This document shows, one piece after another, positions 63,715-64,000 of a stretch of DNA of 64,000 nt (the stretch's first letter is position 1; every line of letters begins with the position of its first letter). Position numbers and translations under genes: made by a program. This stretch comes from Gallalistipes aquisgranensis. Its GTDB lineage: Bacteria; Bacteroidota; Bacteroidia; Bacteroidales; Rikenellaceae. The stretch is taken from assembly GCF_014982715.1 (NCBI RefSeq), contig NZ_JADCJY010000001.1, forward strand, positions 2,232,001 to 2,296,000. The letters are read 5' to 3'. A model generated the notes under the pieces. The model did not search any database and was not told the DNA's origin. It was given only the letters and a program-made list of their open reading frames with translations.

Positions 63715-64000
63715 ATGGACATCACCGCATTAGACTACATCGTATTCTTCCTTTTCGTGGGGGGCGTGGCCCTGTTCGGCTGCTCCTTCTACTTCAAGAG
63801 CCGCAAGGGCTCCGCCTCGTTCACGGCGGCCGAGGGCTCGCTGCCCACCTGGATCGTGGGCATGTCGATCTTCGCCACGTTCGTCAGCAGCATCAGCTTC
63901 CTGGGTCTTCCGGGCGACGCCTACAAGGGCAACTGGAACCCCTTCGTGTTCAGCCTCTCGATCCCGATCGCCACGTGGCTGGCGGCCAAGGTCTTCATCC
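63715..64000 (+). CDS. Sodium:solute symporter, N-terminal part
   Basis: The first 95 residues of an SSS-family transporter; the gene runs past the window. The first membrane helix (about 8-24) is followed by SFYFKSRKGSASFTAAEGSLPTW and the second helix with GMSIFATFVSSISFLGLPGDAYKGNW, which is typical of the family's sodium-site region. It is likely the uptake system for the substrate degraded by the neighbouring genes. Confidence 0.92.
   Translation, partial: MDITALDYIVFFLFVGGVALFGCSFYFKSRKGSASFTAAEGSLPTWIVGMSIFATFVSSISFLGLPGDAYKGNWNPFVFSLSIPIATWLAAKVFI

Noticed and set aside
1-64000. tRNA, rRNA and riboswitch genes
   Set aside because: No cloverleaf, rRNA segment or recognisable riboswitch aptamer was found by eye, including upstream of metX, metY, bioA and purD. 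A covariance-model scan would be needed to exclude them fully.

Overview
The window is chromosomal DNA of a Bacteroidota bacterium. The native gene set (TonB-dependent receptor, DUF4369/TlpA lipoprotein, Bat aerotolerance cluster, DUF4924, split ThrE, SusC-type sugar biology) and the recurrent -7 promoter box TAnnTTTG both fit Bacteroidales. The high GC content of the native genes points to an Alistipes-like member of the Rikenellaceae. This is inference: there is no rRNA, tRNA or other taxonomic marker in the window.

Layout. Bases 1-1000 hold the end of a TonB-dependent receptor closed by a strong terminator. Bases about 1000-16950 are a visibly AT-rich inserted island. It carries a secreted hypothetical protein, a structured repeat-like element, a tyrosine recombinase, an RloA/RloB (AbiL-like) pair with a small unknown third gene, and a six-gene Vsr / m5C methyltransferase / MORC-type GHKL ATPase / Z1 helicase-like ATPase / PD-(D/E)XK protein / AIPR cluster. 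Two related direct repeats (3747-3840 and 15954-16055) bracket both defence modules but leave the recombinase outside.

Bases 17.1-41 kb are native and mostly housekeeping. They contain tlpA-like/lpxH/thyA/folA, an oligoribonuclease-type DHH protein, an S41 lipoprotein protease, a uvrD/lrgA/lrgB/nth operon, the moxR-DUF58-Bat cluster, a DUF3089 lipoprotein, metX, purD and bioA. Bases 41.3-45.3 kb hold an AraC-type regulator with repeated TATTGTA boxes, a probable small RNA gene, and an isolated phage terminase large subunit facing away from an S24-type repressor that lacks its protease residues.

Bases 45.3-50.7 kb hold ung and an envelope operon (rfbB, kdsA, kdsD and a PagL-like lipid A deacylase). 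Bases 50.7-57.5 kb hold a beta-helix glycosidase, a GH31 enzyme, a split threonine/serine exporter and metY. Bases 57.7-64 kb form a sugar-catabolic locus: a divergent araB/lacI pair, a nine-repeat FG-GAP lipoprotein-like secreted protein, a DapA/NanA-family aldolase and the start of a sodium:solute symporter, with LacI-type operator-like sites in three of its intergenic regions.

The most notable system is the defence island. The MORC-Z1-REase-AIPR gene set is known from comparative genomics of restriction-modification-like operons, but here it is combined with its own methylase and Vsr and sits beside RloAB plus a third gene I do not recognise.
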